DNA of 64,000 bases from Halopseudomonas oceani (GCF_002903165.1 NZ_PPSK01000017.1:1-64000); one strand, 5' to 3'; positions 1 through 8,256 are shown, counted from the stretch's first letter. Translations and numbers: made by a program. Notes: generated from the letters alone by a model not told the origin.

Positions 1-41
1 GTACGGGACGAATGATAAGAAGCCGCCTCACAGAATTATGC

Positions 42-83
42 GTAGTGTGCAGAGCGCACTACGTGGTCCGCTTAGCGCACTAC
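42..83. repeat. Short direct and inverted repeats downstream of the 98-655 gene
   Basis: The decamer AGCGCACTAC occurs at 53-62 and 74-83, exactly 21 bp apart. The first copy also forms a hairpin with GTAGTGTGC at 42-50 (one G-U pair). There is no T-run on either side, so a simple terminator is unlikely. The 21-bp (two-turn) spacing would suit a protein-binding site within the integrated element. No other copy was noticed in the window. Confidence 0.45.
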
Positions 84-97
84 ACATTCGTCTGAAC

Positions 98-655
98 TCA
101 GGTTGGCGAGGCTTTGTCTTTCTTTTCTGGGCGGTGCTTTAACAGCCATCTGTAAACGGTGTCACTACTGGTCACGCCATATTGGGTGTGGCAGCGTTCC
201 GCGAAGGCTCTTCTGCTACTGAACATAGTGCCATTTGCGTCCCAGTCAGCGAGTGCTTTCGCCTTGCTTGCATGATTCTCCTTGTGGCTGGCTAAGGCCG
301 CTTTCCTGGCTCTTTGCTTGTCTTTGGCATCCAGTATGATGCGCGCCATGCGCGCGGTTTGGCCCACTGTCAGCTTCGATCTGCTTTCAATCGTCAAGAG
401 GTCAATTATTTCGCGTTGCCTGGCAATGAGCTCGTTCGCGGCTCTCATGTTCTCTTTAATGCTGACGAGCGACTCGCTCAGTGTATCTGCGTAAATCAAA
501 TGCTGAGCTGCAATCACGGCCAACTGGTCCGGAGAGCTATCCCTAAGCAGCCGCTGCGCAAGTCCGTCGACTAAAGCGTTGTAGTGCTCCGTGGAGGTGA
601 TCTCCATACCTGGTGCCCACTGTATGGGCGAGCTATCTAGTTTCTCTCCAGTCAT
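98..655 (-). CDS. Hypothetical protein of the integrated element
   Basis: A 185-aa protein not recognised from a known family. The middle (about residues 50-125) is rich in Leu, Glu, Arg, Lys and Ala and probably helical or coiled coil. The C-terminal 40 residues (FAERCHTQYGVTSSDTVYRW) resemble a helix-turn-helix of the kind used by small DNA-binding or transposase-like proteins; this is an impression, not a family match. The ATG is preceded by GGAAGAA at suitable spacing. It starts 36 bp downstream of the integrase stop on the same strand, so the two are probably co-transcribed. It is likely cargo or a regulator of the element; function unknown. Confidence 0.7.
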   Translation of the reverse strand: MTGEKLDSSPIQWAPGMEITSTEHYNALVDGLAQRLLRDSSPDQLAVIAAQHLIYADTLSESLVSIKENMRAANELIARQREIIDLLTIESRSKLTVGQTARMARIILDAKDKQRARKAALASHKENHASKAKALADWDANGTMFSSRRAFAERCHTQYGVTSSDTVYRWLLKHRPEKKDKASPT

Positions 656-691
656 CGATGTTCTTCCATGTCTAAAGGGGCGCTGGGGCCT

Positions 692-1930
692 CTATGCGCG
701 CTTGAGTGTTGTCACGTTGCTCACTGCAAGCCTGTCCAAGTAATCGGCATACCACTGCATCATCACCTTGCGCTGTTCCAGATAGGTGCTCTTGTCGTAG
801 ACGCCGCGGACGCCTTCCTTGACGTGGGAGAGCTGGGCTTCGACGTGCTGTGAGTCAAAACCGTTTTCGTTGAGGATGGTGCTGGCCAGGTGGCGGAAGC
901 CGTGGCCGGTCTGACGGCCTTCATAGCCGAGGCGGCGGAGCGCCATGAGAAAAACGGTGTTGCTGCGCGGCTTGGTGCTTCGGCCTTTGCCAGGAAAGAG
1001 CAGGGCACCGATACCCGTTATGTTATGCAGCTCGCGCAGCAGCGCAATGGCTTGCGATGGTAGTGGCACGAGGTGCTCACGGCGGCGCTTCATGCGCTCG
1101 GCCGGAATGAGCCATAGGCCCGCGTCGAGGTTGAACTCTGCCCAACGCGCTTCGCGCAGCTCGGATGGCCGGCAGGCGAGCATTGCGAGCAGCTGCAGGC
1201 CGATGCGTACATCAGGCGCGTGAGGGTACGAGCGAACGGCTCGCAGCAGGGCAGGGAGTTCCTCTGGGGATACATGAGCAAAGTTCTCCACCGGTTTGGT
1301 CTGGAGAAATTTGTGCAGCCCTTCGAGTGGGTTGTGCGTGGCCCGGCCGGTAACGCGAGCCAGGTCGTAGATCTCCCGGCACATGCCCCTTACGCGACTC
1401 GTCTGCTCGATGATGCCTGTTTGCTCCATCGCACGCAGGAACTCCATCCATTCCATTGGCAGGATGCCGGTGTAGGGGCGTTTGCCGAATACGGGGAATA
1501 CGTGCTTTTCAAGTGCGCCAATGGTGCGGACTGCGGTGCCTTCACTCCAGGTTTTGGATTTGGCTGCGTACCATTCGCGGGCCAGGTGCTCGAAGGTGTT
1601 GTTTGCGGCTTCTATTTCGGCGGCGCGTTTCGCACGCTTGGTGGCCAAGATGCTGCCGTCCTTCCCGGTGCTATCGCGCAGTTCACGAACTTTCCGACGG
1701 GCTTGCTCCCCGGTTAGCTGGTGGGCGCCGGTGCCGTAGCCGCCCAATCCGAGCCATGACCACTTGCCGTCAGCTTTCTTGTAGCGCAGCTGCCAGGATT
1801 TCGAACCGTCTGGTTTCACGCGGAGGTACAGGCCATCGCTGTCCAGTTCGCGATATTCCTTCGCTTCCGGTTCGAGACTGGCGAGCACGGTATCTGCCAG
1901 GGGGCGGCGTCTTATCTCGCTGCGCTTCAT
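692..1930 (-). CDS. P4-type tyrosine site-specific integrase
   Basis: A 412-aa integrase that catalyses insertion and excision of the element at the adjacent ssrA 3' end. The N-terminus (DSDGLYLRVKPDGSKSW) is the DUF4102 arm-binding domain, followed by a core-binding SAM-like domain and the tyrosine recombinase catalytic domain. The catalytic set is complete: Arg254 (ACRPSELR), His343 and Arg346 (HGFRH), His369 (LSH) and nucleophile Tyr378 (VYDKSTY). The start chosen is the ATG at 1930, with AGGGA 8 nt upstream; a TTG seven codons earlier is possible but unlikely. It reads away from ssrA with about 170 bp between them. It appears intact and belongs to an integrative element whose other end lies left of position 1. 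Confidence 0.93.
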   Translation of the reverse strand: MKRSEIRRRPLADTVLASLEPEAKEYRELDSDGLYLRVKPDGSKSWQLRYKKADGKWSWLGLGGYGTGAHQLTGEQARRKVRELRDSTGKDGSILATKRAKRAAEIEAANNTFEHLAREWYAAKSKTWSEGTAVRTIGALEKHVFPVFGKRPYTGILPMEWMEFLRAMEQTGIIEQTSRVRGMCREIYDLARVTGRATHNPLEGLHKFLQTKPVENFAHVSPEELPALLRAVRSYPHAPDVRIGLQLLAMLACRPSELREARWAEFNLDAGLWLIPAERMKRRREHLVPLPSQAIALLRELHNITGIGALLFPGKGRSTKPRSNTVFLMALRRLGYEGRQTGHGFRHLASTILNENGFDSQHVEAQLSHVKEGVRGVYDKSTYLEQRKVMMQWYADYLDRLAVSNVTTLKRA

Positions 1931-1933
1931 GTT

Positions 1934-1981
1934 TGTATCCCTGCGGTTCAATTTTTTCCAAAGGATACAAGCAGGGATACA
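1934..1981. repeat. Inverted repeat upstream of the integrase gene
   Basis: TGTATCCCTGC (1934-1944) and GCAGGGATACA (1971-1981) form a perfect 11-bp inverted repeat with a 26-bp spacer. A further GGATACAA lies at 1963-1970 and GATACAA at 2021-2027. The left arm covers the integrase ribosome-binding site. Repeated short sites between the core site and int are typical of integrase arm sites or of an autorepressor operator. Which applies here is inference. Confidence 0.5.
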
Positions 1982-2027
1982 CGAAGCGCAATGCTGTGTG
2001 GATTTACTGGGGAACGTGTAGATACAA

Positions 2028-2052
2028 GAAAGCCCGCACGGGGCGGGCTTTC
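2028..2052 (-). terminator. Hairpin terminator downstream of ssrA
   Basis: GAAAGCCCGC (2028-2037) and GCGGGCTTTC (2043-2052) form a perfect 10-bp stem with a 5-nt loop. On the minus strand it ends in CTTTCTTG and lies 45 nt past the tmRNA 3' end. The U-tract is short, so efficiency is uncertain. It lies on the element side of the probable integration point and may have come with the element. Confidence 0.6.
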
Positions 2053-2096
2053 AGGGGGTGTTTTCAGCCATGTGGGTACATGTGAAAACTTGCATT

Positions 2097-2125
2097 TGGT
2101 GGAGCCGGGGGGATTTGAACCCCCG
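2097..2125 (-). other. Probable attachment site: 3' end of ssrA
   Basis: The tRNA-like T-arm and acceptor end of tmRNA (ending GGCTCCACCA) is a well-known target of P4-type integrases, and an intact integrase gene lies immediately beyond it. The crossover is therefore inferred to lie within this segment. A direct repeat of it is expected at the far end of the element, left of the window, and cannot be checked here. Confidence 0.55.
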
Positions 2126-2452
2126 TCCGCCAGTCCGCCGCTATCGGTTCTACATGCTTAGCCATCTCTACTTAGTTAACTCCGCGCCGCCCGAGTGGCA
2201 GGGTGCTTGGAGCGAGCTGTATAAGTTTTAGCCGTTACGTCTACAGCAAACTTGGCGGCGATCCTGTTCTATCTGACAGCCAAATCTTCGGGTTTACAGG
2301 CATCCCCTAGAGGCTGCTAGCCGGCTTAAGCGGCTAGTGCGTAGTTGTCGTCGTTGGCAACTATAAGTTTGCAGCAGCGAATTTACGAGTTCTGCTACCA
2401 GCTCGGCATGCCCCTCAAGTTTTGTAACCGTCGTCGAATCCAAATCGGCCCC
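2097..2452 (-). ncRNA. ssrA: Transfer-messenger RNA (tmRNA)
   Basis: A 356-nt tmRNA that, with SmpB, rescues stalled ribosomes and tags the nascent chain for proteolysis. The 5' end GGGGCCGATT pairs with the 3' end GGCTCCACCA to build the alanine-tRNA-like acceptor stem; the T-loop TTCAAAT and encoded CCA are present. The resume codon and tag reading frame (2326-2358) encode ANDDNYALAA followed by TAA, identical to the Pseudomonas tag. The 3' end is intact despite the neighbouring integrase, as expected when an element restores its target on insertion. smpB lies just upstream on the same strand. Confidence 0.98.
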
Positions 2453-2481
2453 AAATCTTTCAGGTCTGTTACTAAGACGCG

Positions 2482-2510
2482 ATTGTACGCGAAAGGTTCC
2501 CGCAGTAACA
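2482..2510 (-). promoter_or_regulatory. Candidate ssrA promoter
   Basis: On the minus strand TACAAT (2487-2482) is a good -10 hexamer. A weak -35 (TGTTAC, 2510-2505) lies 17 bp upstream. The -10 is about 30 nt before the mature tmRNA 5' end, leaving a short leader for RNase P to remove. It lies between the smpB terminator and ssrA, so ssrA has its own transcription start. Confidence 0.4.
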
Positions 2511-2527
2511 GCGTCCATGCTGCAGGC

Positions 2528-2553
2528 AAAAAAATACCCTGACTAGCAGGGTA
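2528..2553 (-). terminator. Rho-independent terminator of smpB
   Basis: On the minus strand the stem TACCCTG (2553-2547) / CAGGGTA (2541-2535), with a 5-nt loop, is followed by seven T residues. It lies just over 100 nt after the smpB stop codon and separates smpB from ssrA. Confidence 0.85.
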
Positions 2554-2660
2554 CAGGGCGTTACATGCTTTAAACCATAAACCGGCTGGTGGAGCAGACC
2601 AGCCTGTCATAAGGTATGACGGGCCGGTTGCTGGAAAGTTCACCGGGGTTCGAAAAAAAA

Positions 2661-3143
2661 TTAGCGATGGTTTTCACGGACGACGCGCTGCTTCTCACGA
2701 TCCCAGTCACGCTCTTTCTCGGACTGACGCTTGTCGAAGTCCTTTTTGCCGCGTACCAGAGCGATTTCGCATTTGACCAGATGGCCTTTCCAGTAGAGCG
2801 CCAACGGTACGCACGCGAAGCCCTTGGCTTGCACGCCATTGACCAGCTTGTCCAGCTCGCGGGCGTGCAGTAGCAGTTTGCGTGTGCGCGTTGGGTCGGC
2901 AACCACGTGGGTGCTGGCGGTTTTCAGCGGTGTAATGTGTGCGCCGAGCAGGAAGGCCTCGTCGTTCTTGAGCAGGATGTAGCTGTCAACCAGCTGCACC
3001 TTGCCCTCGCGCAGGCTCTTCACTTCCCAGCCGGTCAGGGCGATGCCGGCTTCGAAGCGCTGCTCGATGAAATAGTCGTGTTTGGCCTTTTTGTTCAGCG
3101 CGATGGTGCCGCTGTTGGCCGGAGATTTCTTTTGCTTGCTCAT
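2661..3143 (-). CDS. smpB: SsrA-binding protein SmpB
   Basis: A 160-aa protein of normal family length. SmpB binds the tRNA-like domain of tmRNA and occupies the decoding centre of stalled ribosomes during trans-translation. The OB-fold core is recognisable from [20 protein letters not shown] near the N-terminus and from [12 protein letters not shown]. The basic C-terminal tail ([20 protein letters not shown]) is the part known to enter the mRNA channel. A TATACT -10-like hexamer lies about 10 bp upstream of the start, so the leader would be very short. The gene is adjacent to its RNA partner ssrA, on the same strand, with a terminator between them. Confidence 0.97.
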   Translation of the reverse strand: MSKQKKSPANSGTIALNKKAKHDYFIEQRFEAGIALTGWEVKSLREGKVQLVDSYILLKNDEAFLLGAHITPLKTASTHVVADPTRTRKLLLHARELDKLVNGVQAKGFACVPLALYWKGHLVKCEIALVRGKKDFDKRQSEKERDWDREKQRVVRENHR

Positions 3144-3289
3144 AGGCGCGCCAGTATACCTGTAGTTTTCTATAGTGTATCGACGGATTTGCAGGCTTCT
3201 GCGTTTCTTGGTCGCAGGGATTTGACCTTGTGGTGGCTGGTTAAAATCTGGACAATGCGTTCCTTTTTTCGGGTACTCCGGGAATTTTC

Positions 3290-4693
3290 ATGAGCAAAGA
3301 CACTGTCTCCATCCACGGGATCTGGGCTAGCCGCTGGGTCTTCATTCTTGCGGCGACGGGATCTGCCGTAGGCCTCGGCAACATCTGGAAGTTCCCTTAC
3401 ATGACGGGGGTGTATGGCGGTGGGGCATTTGTTCTGGTCTACCTGATCTGTATCTGCCTGATCGGCTTGCCGGTGATGTTGGCCGAAACCCTGTTGGGGC
3501 GTCGCGGGCGACAGAGCCCGGTCAATACCCTGAAAACACTGGCGCGCTACTCGAATGCGTCTTCGGCCTGGTCGTGGGCTGCGGTGATGGGGATGACCGG
3601 CGCGTTATTGATTCTCTCTTTCTATAGTGTTGTGGCGGGTTGGGCACTGGATTACATCGTCGGGATGCTGCGCGGCGAGTTTGCCGGCATCAATGGTGAT
3701 GGGGCTGGCCAGCGTTTTGACAGTCTGGTCAGTGATCCGGTGCGGCTTACGGTCTGGCATTCGCTGTTCATGCTACTGACGGGCTGGGTTATCGCACGAG
3801 GTGTGGTGGCCGGGCTTGAGCGCACGTTGCGTATTCTGATGCCAATGTTGTTCGTGCTGCTGGTGGCGCTGCTAGGCTACAGCCTGACAACGGGGCACTT
3901 CATGGAAGGCGTGCACTTCCTTTTTGAGTTTGATCTGGCGAAGGTGCCGGATGGCATTCTTGCAGCGATGGGCCATGCGTTTTTCACGCTGAGTGTGGGT
4001 GTCGGGTCGATCATGGTGTTTGGTGCCTATATGCCGCGCAAGGCGTCGATCGGGTCAACCGTCCTGACGGTCGGGTTGCTCGATACTATCGTGGCGCTGA
4101 CGGCGGGCATGGCATTGTTCCCGGTGGTCTTTGCGGCGGGCCTGCAGCCGAATGAGGGGCCGGGCCTGATGTTTGTCACGCTGCCAATCGCCTTTGGCAA
4201 TATTGCCGGTGGCAACCTATTCGGCGTGGTTTTCTTTGTGCTGGTTACCGTCGCGGCCTGGAGTTCTGCGATTTCCATGCTGGAGCCGGCGGTCGCGTTC
4301 TGGGTTGAGCGCACCGGCCGTAGCCGGGTCTGGATCACGACGGTAATTGCGCTGCTGTGCTGGGTGGTTGGTCTGGGCACGGTGTTGTCGTTTAACCTGT
4401 TGGCTGACGCCCGCTTCTTTGTCTCCGACGCCGATGGCTGGCACCTGTTCCGCTGGACCAGCGAAGGCGGGATGACCTTCTTTGACTCGATCGATTATCT
4501 GACCAGTCGTATCATGCTACCGCTCGGCGGGCTGCTGTTTGTACTGTTTGCGGGCTGGGTGCTGGATCGCGAGGTATTTCGTGATGAGCTGGCACTCAAG
4601 CATCGTCGCCTGTTCCCGCTGATCTATTCGCTGTTACGCTATGTGGCCCCGACGGGGATCCTGATTATCCTCGTTACCGAACTGACCAAGTGA
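3290..4693 (+). CDS. Sodium-dependent transporter, NSS/SNF family
   Basis: A 467-aa inner-membrane protein of the neurotransmitter:sodium symporter family (LeuT fold), expected to import an amino acid or related amine with sodium. The family signature at the N-terminus is clear: SAVGLGNIWKFPYMTGVYGG, the unwound TM1 region that binds sodium and substrate. About eleven to twelve hydrophobic segments follow. The substrate cannot be read from sequence. It stands alone between smpB (divergent) and ratA, 7 bp upstream of the latter. In my recollection of P. aeruginosa, ratA and smpB are direct divergent neighbours, so this gene looks like an insertion into that arrangement. Confidence 0.92.
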   Translation: MSKDTVSIHGIWASRWVFILAATGSAVGLGNIWKFPYMTGVYGGGAFVLVYLICICLIGLPVMLAETLLGRRGRQSPVNTLKTLARYSNASSAWSWAAVMGMTGALLILSFYSVVAGWALDYIVGMLRGEFAGINGDGAGQRFDSLVSDPVRLTVWHSLFMLLTGWVIARGVVAGLERTLRILMPMLFVLLVALLGYSLTTGHFMEGVHFLFEFDLAKVPDGILAAMGHAFFTLSVGVGSIMVFGAYMPRKASIGSTVLTVGLLDTIVALTAGMALFPVVFAAGLQPNEGPGLMFVTLPIAFGNIAGGNLFGVVFFVLVTVAAWSSAISMLEPAVAFWVERTGRSRVWITTVIALLCWVVGLGTVLSFNLLADARFFVSDADGWHLFRWTSEGGMTFFDSIDYLTSRIMLPLGGLLFVLFAGWVLDREVFRDELALKHRRLFPLIYSLLRYVAPTGILIILVTELTK

Positions 4694-4700
4694 AGATTGC

Positions 4701-5135
4701 ATGACCCACATTCAGCGCTCGGCTCTGCTGCCATACCCTGCGAGCCATCTGTATAACCTGGTTAACCGGGTGGAACATTATCCAGAGTTTCTGCCTTGGT
4801 GCTCCGGTGCGACCGTTCTCAGTGAGACCGACACCGAGATGTGTGCCCGTCTGGACATTGCCAAGGCCGGTATGAGTCAGGCCTTTACTACCCGCAATGC
4901 CCTGGTGCCGGGGGAGCGCATCACGCTGCGCCTTGTGGATGGCCCGTTCAGCGATTTTCGTGGTGCCTGGGAGTTCAAGGCGCTGGGCGATTCCGCCTGC
5001 AAGATTACTTTGGACCTGCATTTCGAATATGCCGGAGCTCTGGTCAAGGCGACGTTGGGGCCGTTGTTCAATCAGGCTGCCAACGCGATGGTGGATGCGT
5101 TCTGTGAGCGCGCCAAGGAGACTTGGGGTGGCTGA
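4701..5135 (+). CDS. ratA: RatA/Coq10-type START-domain protein
   Basis: A 144-aa polyketide-cyclase/START-like protein. In E. coli the homologue RatA (YfjG) is described as a toxin that blocks 70S ribosome association, while the Coq10 branch binds ubiquinone; which role applies here cannot be settled from sequence. Family features include the N-terminal RSALLPYPASHLYNLVNRVE, the YPEFLPWCSGA segment and the C-terminal long helix (GPLFNQAANAMVDAFCERAK). The stop codon overlaps the start of rnfH, so the two are translationally coupled as in many gammaproteobacteria. Confidence 0.92.
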   Translation: MTHIQRSALLPYPASHLYNLVNRVEHYPEFLPWCSGATVLSETDTEMCARLDIAKAGMSQAFTTRNALVPGERITLRLVDGPFSDFRGAWEFKALGDSACKITLDLHFEYAGALVKATLGPLFNQAANAMVDAFCERAKETWGG

Positions 5136-5439
5136 GCAGACTATGGTGGTGGAGGTGGCCTATGCGCTGCCGCACAAGCAAAAGATCGTGACGCTCAATG
5201 TGCCAGAGGGCACCAGCGTGCTTGATGCAGTGCGAATGTCGGGCCTTGATCAGCACTTTCCCGAGCTGGATATCGATAGCGCTCCGTTGGGTATTTTCGG
5301 CAAGGCCGTGCCCAAACCTGCTGAGCGCGTGCTGCAATCGGGAGAGCGGGTTGAGATATATCGTCCGCTGATTGCCGATCCGAAAGAAGTTCGCAAGCAG
5401 CGCGCGGCCAAGGCCAAGGCTGCAAAAGCTGACGAGTAG
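5128..5439 (+). CDS. rnfH: RnfH family ubiquitin-like protein
   Basis: A 103-aa protein of the UPF0125/RnfH family with a beta-grasp fold; the biochemical role is not established despite the name. The core (VEVAYALPHKQKIVTLNVPE, then PLGIFGKAVPK and GERVEIYRPLIADPKEVRK) is diagnostic, and the tail is a basic Ala/Lys-rich extension. The GTG at 5128 was chosen because AAGGAG lies 7 nt upstream and it overlaps the ratA stop codon; an ATG at 5143 has no good ribosome-binding site. Confidence 0.92.
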   Translation: MAEQTMVVEVAYALPHKQKIVTLNVPEGTSVLDAVRMSGLDQHFPELDIDSAPLGIFGKAVPKPAERVLQSGERVEIYRPLIADPKEVRKQRAAKAKAAKADE

Positions 5440-5463
5440 GAAGTGAAGTAGAGAAGAGTAGAG

Positions 5464-5488
5464 CGGGGAAGCGCAGGTGGCTTCCCCG
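5464..5488. terminator. Hairpin between convergent rnfH and bamE
   Basis: CGGGGAAGC (5464-5472) pairs with GCTTCCCCG (5480-5488). There is no U-tract on either side, so termination may rely on the hairpin alone or on Rho. Confidence 0.5.
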
Positions 5489-5497
5489 GATTGTCGC

Positions 5498-5926
5498 TTA
5501 CTCGCCGGTGCCGAGCGGCGGGCCGAGGTCAACCGGGTAGGTTTCGACGGTGTCAGAATTCATGATTTCCTCGTCCTGGCTTTGACCCGGCATAAAGTCG
5601 CCGGACAGACCAACCAGACGGTTGTCTTCAAAGTTCAGGCTGATGCGCTCCTGTACACGCTCGCTGTGGCCGGACTCCAGGCTGTACAGGTAATCCCAGC
5701 GATTGGGGTGAAAGGTGTCCTGAATCAGTGGGGTGCCCATGATGTAGCGCACTTGGCGGGTGGTCATGCCAGGGCGTAGTTGGTCAACCATTTCCTGAGT
5801 GACTACGTTGCCTTGCTGGATGTCGATCTTGTAGATGCCGGGGACGAAGCCACAGCCTCCGAGAAGACCGATAGAGACACTGCATAACAGCATGAAAAGG
5901 ATTCGATTAAAGCTTTTTCGCGTCAC
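5498..5926 (-). CDS. bamE: Outer-membrane assembly lipoprotein BamE (OmlA)
   Basis: A 142-aa lipoprotein of the BAM complex that assists folding and insertion of outer-membrane beta-barrels. A hydrophobic signal peptide ends in the lipobox LGGC, with Cys25 as the lipidated residue. The SmpA/OmlA domain follows: the [20 protein letters not shown] motif and [17 protein letters not shown] are characteristic. It is divergent from fur, as in Pseudomonas, with about 90 bp of shared promoter region. Confidence 0.95.
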   Translation of the reverse strand: MTRKSFNRILFMLLCSVSIGLLGGCGFVPGIYKIDIQQGNVVTQEMVDQLRPGMTTRQVRYIMGTPLIQDTFHPNRWDYLYSLESGHSERVQERISLNFEDNRLVGLSGDFMPGQSQDEEIMNSDTVETYPVDLGPPLGTGE

Positions 5927-6017
5927 GTGCTAACATCCGCTATCTTTGGAATGGCTGTATTGCCACGATCATACCCGACTCATCCCGCCCTGCGAAGCGC
6001 TGAACGAGAATAGTGAC

Positions 6018-6428
6018 ATGGTTGAAAATCAAGAACTCCGCAAAGCTGGCCTGAAGGTGACTCTGCCTCGGGTTAAGATCCTGCAAATGCTCGACGGTTC
6101 AAGCGACCGCCACATGAGCGCTGAGGACGTCTATAAGGCGTTGATGGAGGCGGGCGAAGACGTTGGCCTGGCTACTGTCTATCGCGTGTTGACGCAATTT
6201 GAAGCTGCCGGACTGGTAGTGCGCCACAATTTCGACGGCGGCCACGCCGTGTTTGAACTGGCTGATGGTGAGCATCACGACCACATGGTCTGTGTCGACT
6301 CTGGCGAAGTGGTCGAGTTCTTCGACCCTGAAATCGAGCGGCGTCAGCGCGAGATTGTCAAAGAGCACGGTTATGAGCTGGTCGACCATAATCTGGTGCT
6401 TTATGTACGCAAGGCCGGCGGTAAGTAA
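6018..6428 (+). CDS. fur: Ferric uptake regulator Fur
   Basis: A 136-aa iron-responsive repressor. An N-terminal winged helix (AGLKVTLPRVKILQML; recognition region LATVYRVLTQFEAAGLV) precedes the C-terminal metal-binding and dimerisation domain. The HHDH motif (His86-His87-Asp88-His89) is intact. Only one cysteine of the usual CxxC remains, Cys92 followed by Ser95 (VCVDSGE), the arrangement also known in P. aeruginosa Fur. The start is the ATG at 6018; in-frame codons extend to 5946, but the family begins here. It is followed by a terminator shared with recN. Confidence 0.97.
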   Translation: MVENQELRKAGLKVTLPRVKILQMLDGSSDRHMSAEDVYKALMEAGEDVGLATVYRVLTQFEAAGLVVRHNFDGGHAVFELADGEHHDHMVCVDSGEVVEFFDPEIERRQREIVKEHGYELVDHNLVLYVRKAGGK

Positions 6429-6448
6429 GCGCTGATCTTGTGCCAGAA

Positions 6449-6472
6449 AACCGGGCTCTGCCCGGTTTTTTT
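6449..6472. terminator. Terminator between fur and recN
   Basis: AACCGGG (6449-6455) / CCCGGTT (6461-6467) runs into T7 (6466-6472) for fur. The opposite side has a shorter T-tract (TTTTC) that could serve recN, so it is probably bidirectional. Confidence 0.88.
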
Positions 6473-6480
6473 ATGGCTAT

Positions 6481-8154
6481 TCAGTGCGTGACGCTAAGCA
6501 GTTTGCGGGCGTGGGCCAACGATTCGTCGGTCAGGTCGACGCCGCCAAGCATGCGGGCGACCTCTTGTACGCGGGCGTTGTCGTCAAGCTGGTCGATGCA
6601 GGTGCGGGTGCTGTTGCGTGTCTGCTGCTTGCGTACAAACAAGTGCTGATGGCCCTGTGCGGCGACCTGTGGCAGGTGGGTGACGGTCAGTACCTGGCCG
6701 CGAGCACCGAGCTGGCGAAGCAATTGTCCGACGATTTCGGCAGTTGGACCGCCGATGCCGACATCCACCTCATCAAATACGAGCGTCGGGACGCGCGAGG
6801 TCTGCGCGGTGATGACCTGAATGCCGAGACTGATACGAGACAGTTCGCCACCTGAGGCAACCTTGGCCAGCGGTTTGGCGGGTTGCCCCGGATTGGCGCT
6901 GACCAGGAACTCGACGGTCTCCAGTCCGGTAATTGGGTAGCTGTCTGCGTCCAGCGGAGTCAGCTGCAGCTCAATGCGTCCGCCTGGCATGCCGAGGCGT
7001 TGAATTTCCTGGGTTACTGCCTTGGCGAGTTTGGCTGCGCCCTTGCTGCGTTGCGCTGATAGCTTTTCGCTCAGTTGGCGAAAGTGGGCCTGGTAGGCAA
7101 TCAGTTCTTCCTGCAGGCGCTCGGCGTCGGCGGCTTGCTGTTGCTGGCCTTCCAGTTCGTCGATCAGTTGTTGCTGCAGCGCGGGCAGCTCCTGTGGCTG
7201 GACGCGGTGCTTGCGGGCCAATTCAAAGATGGCGCTCAGACGCTCCTCCACATACTGCTGGCGTTCCGGGTCGGCCTCGAAGTGATCGAGGTAGCGGGTC
7301 AGCTCACCAACGGCTTCCTCAATTTGAATCTGCGCGCTGGCAATCAGGTCACTGGCTTCGCCCAGTTGGCTGCTGTGAGTCTTGAATGCGTCGAGCCTGC
7401 CTAGGCTGGCGGTGAGCGCTTCAAGGACGCTGCCGGAGTCGTTTTCGCTGCAGATGTTGATGATCTGCTGGCAGGAATGCAGGATCTGGTCGGCGCTGGC
7501 CAGTTGGCGCTGTTCTGCTTCCAGCTCGTCCAGTTCGCCATCCTGCAGGCTGAGGTTGTCCAGTTCGTCCAGTTGGTAGGTGAGCAATTGCTGGCGTGCT
7601 GCCTGATCTTCGCTCTGCTGGCTGGCCTGGCGCAGCGCTTTTTCCGTTTGACGGCAGCGTTGGGCGGCAAGCTGCACCTGGCGCGCCAGCTCGCCGGCGC
7701 CGGCGTATTCGTCTAGCAGGCGGCGGTGGGTATCGGTTTTCAGCAGTGACTGGTGTTCGTGCTGACTGTGTATGTCTATCAGCATTTCACCAAGGGCGCG
7801 CAGATCCTGCTGGGGGCAGGGGGAGCCATTGATGTAGCCGCGCGAGCGACCTTCAGCGGTGATCACCCGACGCAGGATGACCTGTTCGTCGTCCTGTGCA
7901 AGGTCGCGTTCGGCAAGCCATTGGCGGGCTTCCGGGATGTCGCGAATGTCGAAGGTGGCAAGAATGTCGGCTTTGTCCGCACCGGGGCGCACCGCGCCGC
8001 TGTCTGCCCGGTCGCCCAGAGTCAGGGCGAGTGCATCGAGCATGATGGATTTGCCGGCCCCGGTTTCGCCGGTAATTACACTCATGCCGCCACCCAGTTC
8101 GAGCTCAAGGTTGTCGACGATGGCGTAGTTATTGACCGCGAGATGGACCAGCAT
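6481..8154 (-). CDS. recN: DNA repair protein RecN
   Basis: A 557-aa SMC-like ATPase acting in double-strand break repair. The N-terminus MLVHLAVNNYAIVDNLELEL leads into the Walker A motif GETGAGKS. The middle is a long coiled coil rich in Gln, Glu and Leu, and the C-terminus carries the ABC signature (ASGGELSRISLGIQV) and Walker B (LVFDEVDVGIGG). The start at 8154 is set by AGGAG 8 nt upstream; an open frame continues to 8385 but has no family similarity. A near-perfect LexA box lies just upstream, so SOS induction is expected. Confidence 0.97.
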   Translation of the reverse strand: MLVHLAVNNYAIVDNLELELGGGMSVITGETGAGKSIMLDALALTLGDRADSGAVRPGADKADILATFDIRDIPEARQWLAERDLAQDDEQVILRRVITAEGRSRGYINGSPCPQQDLRALGEMLIDIHSQHEHQSLLKTDTHRRLLDEYAGAGELARQVQLAAQRCRQTEKALRQASQQSEDQAARQQLLTYQLDELDNLSLQDGELDELEAEQRQLASADQILHSCQQIINICSENDSGSVLEALTASLGRLDAFKTHSSQLGEASDLIASAQIQIEEAVGELTRYLDHFEADPERQQYVEERLSAIFELARKHRVQPQELPALQQQLIDELEGQQQQAADAERLQEELIAYQAHFRQLSEKLSAQRSKGAAKLAKAVTQEIQRLGMPGGRIELQLTPLDADSYPITGLETVEFLVSANPGQPAKPLAKVASGGELSRISLGIQVITAQTSRVPTLVFDEVDVGIGGPTAEIVGQLLRQLGARGQVLTVTHLPQVAAQGHQHLFVRKQQTRNSTRTCIDQLDDNARVQEVARMLGGVDLTDESLAHARKLLSVTH

Positions 8155-8180
8155 GGCGCGTGCTCCTGAAGAAAATTGTT

Positions 8181-8196
8181 CTGGTTGTTTATACAG
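8181..8196 (-). promoter_or_regulatory. LexA (SOS) box of recN
   Basis: CTGTATAAACAACCAG on the minus strand fits the LexA consensus CTG-N10-CAG and is close to the known E. coli recN operator. It ends 27 bp upstream of the recN ATG, where it would overlap the promoter. Confidence 0.88.
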
Positions 8197-8256
8197 TAGT
8201 TCGCTTCGGGACGACAAGTCCCTCCCGCCTCTGTTGTATCCCTGTGCAAATTGACC

